From the NCBI GenBank assembly GCA_018816605.1, contig JAHIVS010000286.1, positions 1-7,160 on the forward strand: DNA of 7,160 nucleotides. The letters are read 5' to 3'. This document shows positions 5,919 through 7,160 of the stretch, piece by piece. The DNA comes from Pseudomonadota bacterium (lineage in GTDB: Bacteria; Desulfobacterota; Desulfobacteria; Desulfobacterales; Desulfobacteraceae). The position numbers and the translations under genes were made by a program. Each line of letters starts with the position of its first letter. Positions within the stretch are counted from its first letter, which is position 1. The notes below the pieces were generated by a model. It made no database searches, was not told the origin of the DNA, and saw only the letters and a list, made by a program, of their open reading frames with translations.

Positions 5919-7160
5919 CTAGTCCGTTCCATTGGCCCAGGTAATCAGACCCGGTGTATGGCTCAGCACCTCATCTCCCCTGGGAATCACCCGGGCCGTA
6001 TACCCGAAACGACCGGAATCCGAACAGGTGATCGTGCAGGCATAGATGTGGACCCCCTGGGACAGGGTTTCATGGAGCCACATGGTTTCTGCCCGGCTGC
6101 CTTCAAACTCATCGGACGACCTAAGTTTGCCGTGATATACCTGGACCTCAACTTCTTCCGGCGTCAGCTCGCCAAGGAAGATCTTCAGGGTAATCCGAAA
6201 GGTGTCCCCAACCGTAAAATCGGAATCTGTTACAAGGACCGGTTTTGATACAACAATCTTGTCCCACAGGGCCGAAAGTCTGAAATGGGTCTGGGCCAGC
6301 TCCCGGGCTTTCACTGCCCCATCTGCTGTCAATTGCTTGAAATTTACAGAGGCCGGACCATAATACCGGGTTGAATATTCTCTGACCATGTGGTCACTGG
6401 AATAGTCGGAGATGGCCATGCGCATGGCCTCTTTCATCATGGTGATCCACTTGACCGGGGGCTGGCCTCTTTTTCTGTCATAAAACAAGGGGATCACATC
6501 ATTTTCAAGGGTATTGAACAGGGCCTGGCTTTCCACCTCATCCTGGTATTCAGGGTTGTCAAAGGCATCACCGTTCCCAATGGACCATCCCCGGTTTTCC
6601 CTGAACCCTTCGCACCACCAGCCGTCCAGAATGGAGACATTCAATCCGCCATTGGCCGAGGCCTTCATTCCGGAGGTTCCGCAGGCTTCATTGGGTCTTC
6701 GGGGGGTATTGAGCCACACATCACATCCTTGAACCATGTATCTGGCGATATTGATATCGTAATTTTCAAGAAAAGCCACCCGATGACGGACATCCGGTCC
6801 CTTGGCAAATTCGACGATCTGTCTGATGATCTCCTTTCCTTCCCTGTCATTGGGGTGGGCTTTGCCGGCAAAAACCAGCTGGATCGGCCGGGTTTCATGG
6901 GTGATAAGCCGTGTCAGACGGGGGATGTCCTTAAGCAGGAGCCCTGCCCGTTTATAGGTGGCAAACCGCCTTGCAAAACAGATGGTCAGCACATGGTGAT
7001 CCAACAACCCCGAAACGTCGTCCAATTCATTTCTGGGGGCATTCCGGCGTTCGTGCTGGGCCAGAACCCATTGCCGGCATTTTCGAATCAAGGTGGACCG
7101 GTCCAGTTCATGGACATGCCACAGATCTGCATCTTCTATGGTTTCGATTCTCGAGATCAG
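5919..7160 (-). CDS. glgP: Alpha-glucan phosphorylase, GT35 (TIGR02094-like short type), N-terminal half missing
   Basis: Partial gene: 413 C-terminal residues, open to the right edge. The family releases glucose-1-phosphate from alpha-1,4 glucan chains using inorganic phosphate and pyridoxal phosphate. Visible motifs (numbered from the cut end): CFARRFATYKRAGLLL (61-76); FAGKAHPND (97-105); NTPRRPNEACGTSGMKAS (151-168), where K166 (codon 6663-6665) is the lysine that carries pyridoxal phosphate; and ILDGWWCEGF (177-186). The end from about 315, with VQVYHGKL and GRFGYTARVIPR, is the C-terminal beta-rich extension of the TIGR02094-type enzymes (archaeal, Thermus, Thermotoga), which are about 840 residues long. 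It differs from the E. coli MalP/GlgP type. The frame continues upstream of a TTG at 7091 with conserved sequence, so that TTG is not the start. It lies 200 bp upstream of glgA on the same strand and supplies the degradation step of the glycogen cycle. Confidence 0.94.
   Translation of the reverse strand: MISRIETIEDADLWHVHELDRSTLIRKCRQWVLAQHERRNAPRNELDDVSGLLDHHVLTICFARRFATYKRAGLLLKDIPRLTRLITHETRPIQLVFAGKAHPNDREGKEIIRQIVEFAKGPDVRHRVAFLENYDINIARYMVQGCDVWLNTPRRPNEACGTSGMKASANGGLNVSILDGWWCEGFRENRGWSIGNGDAFDNPEYQDEVESQALFNTLENDVIPLFYDRKRGQPPVKWITMMKEAMRMAISDYSSDHMVREYSTRYYGPASVNFKQLTADGAVKARELAQTHFRLSALWDKIVVSKPVLVTDSDFTVGDTFRITLKIFLGELTPEEVEVQVYHGKLRSSDEFEGSRAETMWLHETLSQGVHIYACTITCSDSGRFGYTARVIPRGDEVLSHTPGLITWANGTD

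Noticed and set aside
7089..7091. TTG at 7091 as the start of the phosphorylase
   Set aside because: The same frame continues to the window edge with family-like sequence, and the catalytic N-terminal half is absent, so the gene is simply cut by the window.

Overview
The window looks like chromosomal DNA of a Gram-negative bacterium. It encodes an outer-membrane beta-barrel protein with a signal peptide and a C-terminal Phe, next to a cluster of glycogen metabolism genes. The gene types point to Desulfobacterota, perhaps a marine sulfate reducer of the Desulfobacteraceae kind: an LbtU-type siderophore porin, a branching enzyme of the eukaryote-like GH13_8 type, and a short-form alpha-glucan phosphorylase. 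This placement is inferred from gene flavour and is not proven. I see no transposase, integrase, CRISPR, tRNA or rRNA, and every gene reads as an intact frame apart from the two cut by the window edges.

Layout, left to right. (1) 1-666, minus strand: N-terminal two thirds of a YhcC-like (TIGR01212) radical SAM protein, cut at the left edge. (2) 667-961: a divergent intergenic region with a sigma70-like promoter on each strand. On the plus side there is a leader of about 175 nt containing hairpins and an intrinsic-terminator-like structure (869-926), as expected of an attenuator or riboswitch. (3) 962-2203, plus strand: an LbtU-family siderophore porin. (4) 2178-4253, minus: glgB, a GH13_8 glycogen branching enzyme, whose 3' end overlaps the porin gene tail-to-tail by 26 bp. 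(5) 4219-5718, minus: glgA, a GT5 glycogen synthase, whose 3' end overlaps the start of glgB by 35 bp. (6) 5719-5918: a gap with a good minus-strand promoter flanked by inverted repeats. (7) 5919-7160, minus: C-terminal half of an alpha-glucan phosphorylase (glgP), cut at the right edge.

The minus-strand genes run glgP, then glgA, then glgB. Together they cover chain elongation (GlgA), introduction of alpha-1,6 branches (GlgB) and phosphorolytic release of glucose-1-phosphate (GlgP), a compact store-and-mobilise unit. No sugar-nucleotide pyrophosphorylase (glgC) or debranching enzyme lies inside the window. The glgA-glgB pair has its own promoter and is probably translationally coupled.

The least explained element is the structured leader in front of the porin gene. 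It has a clear promoter, a terminator-like hairpin with eight T's, possible alternative pairings and a possible 19-codon leader ORF. I could not match it to a riboswitch class I know.
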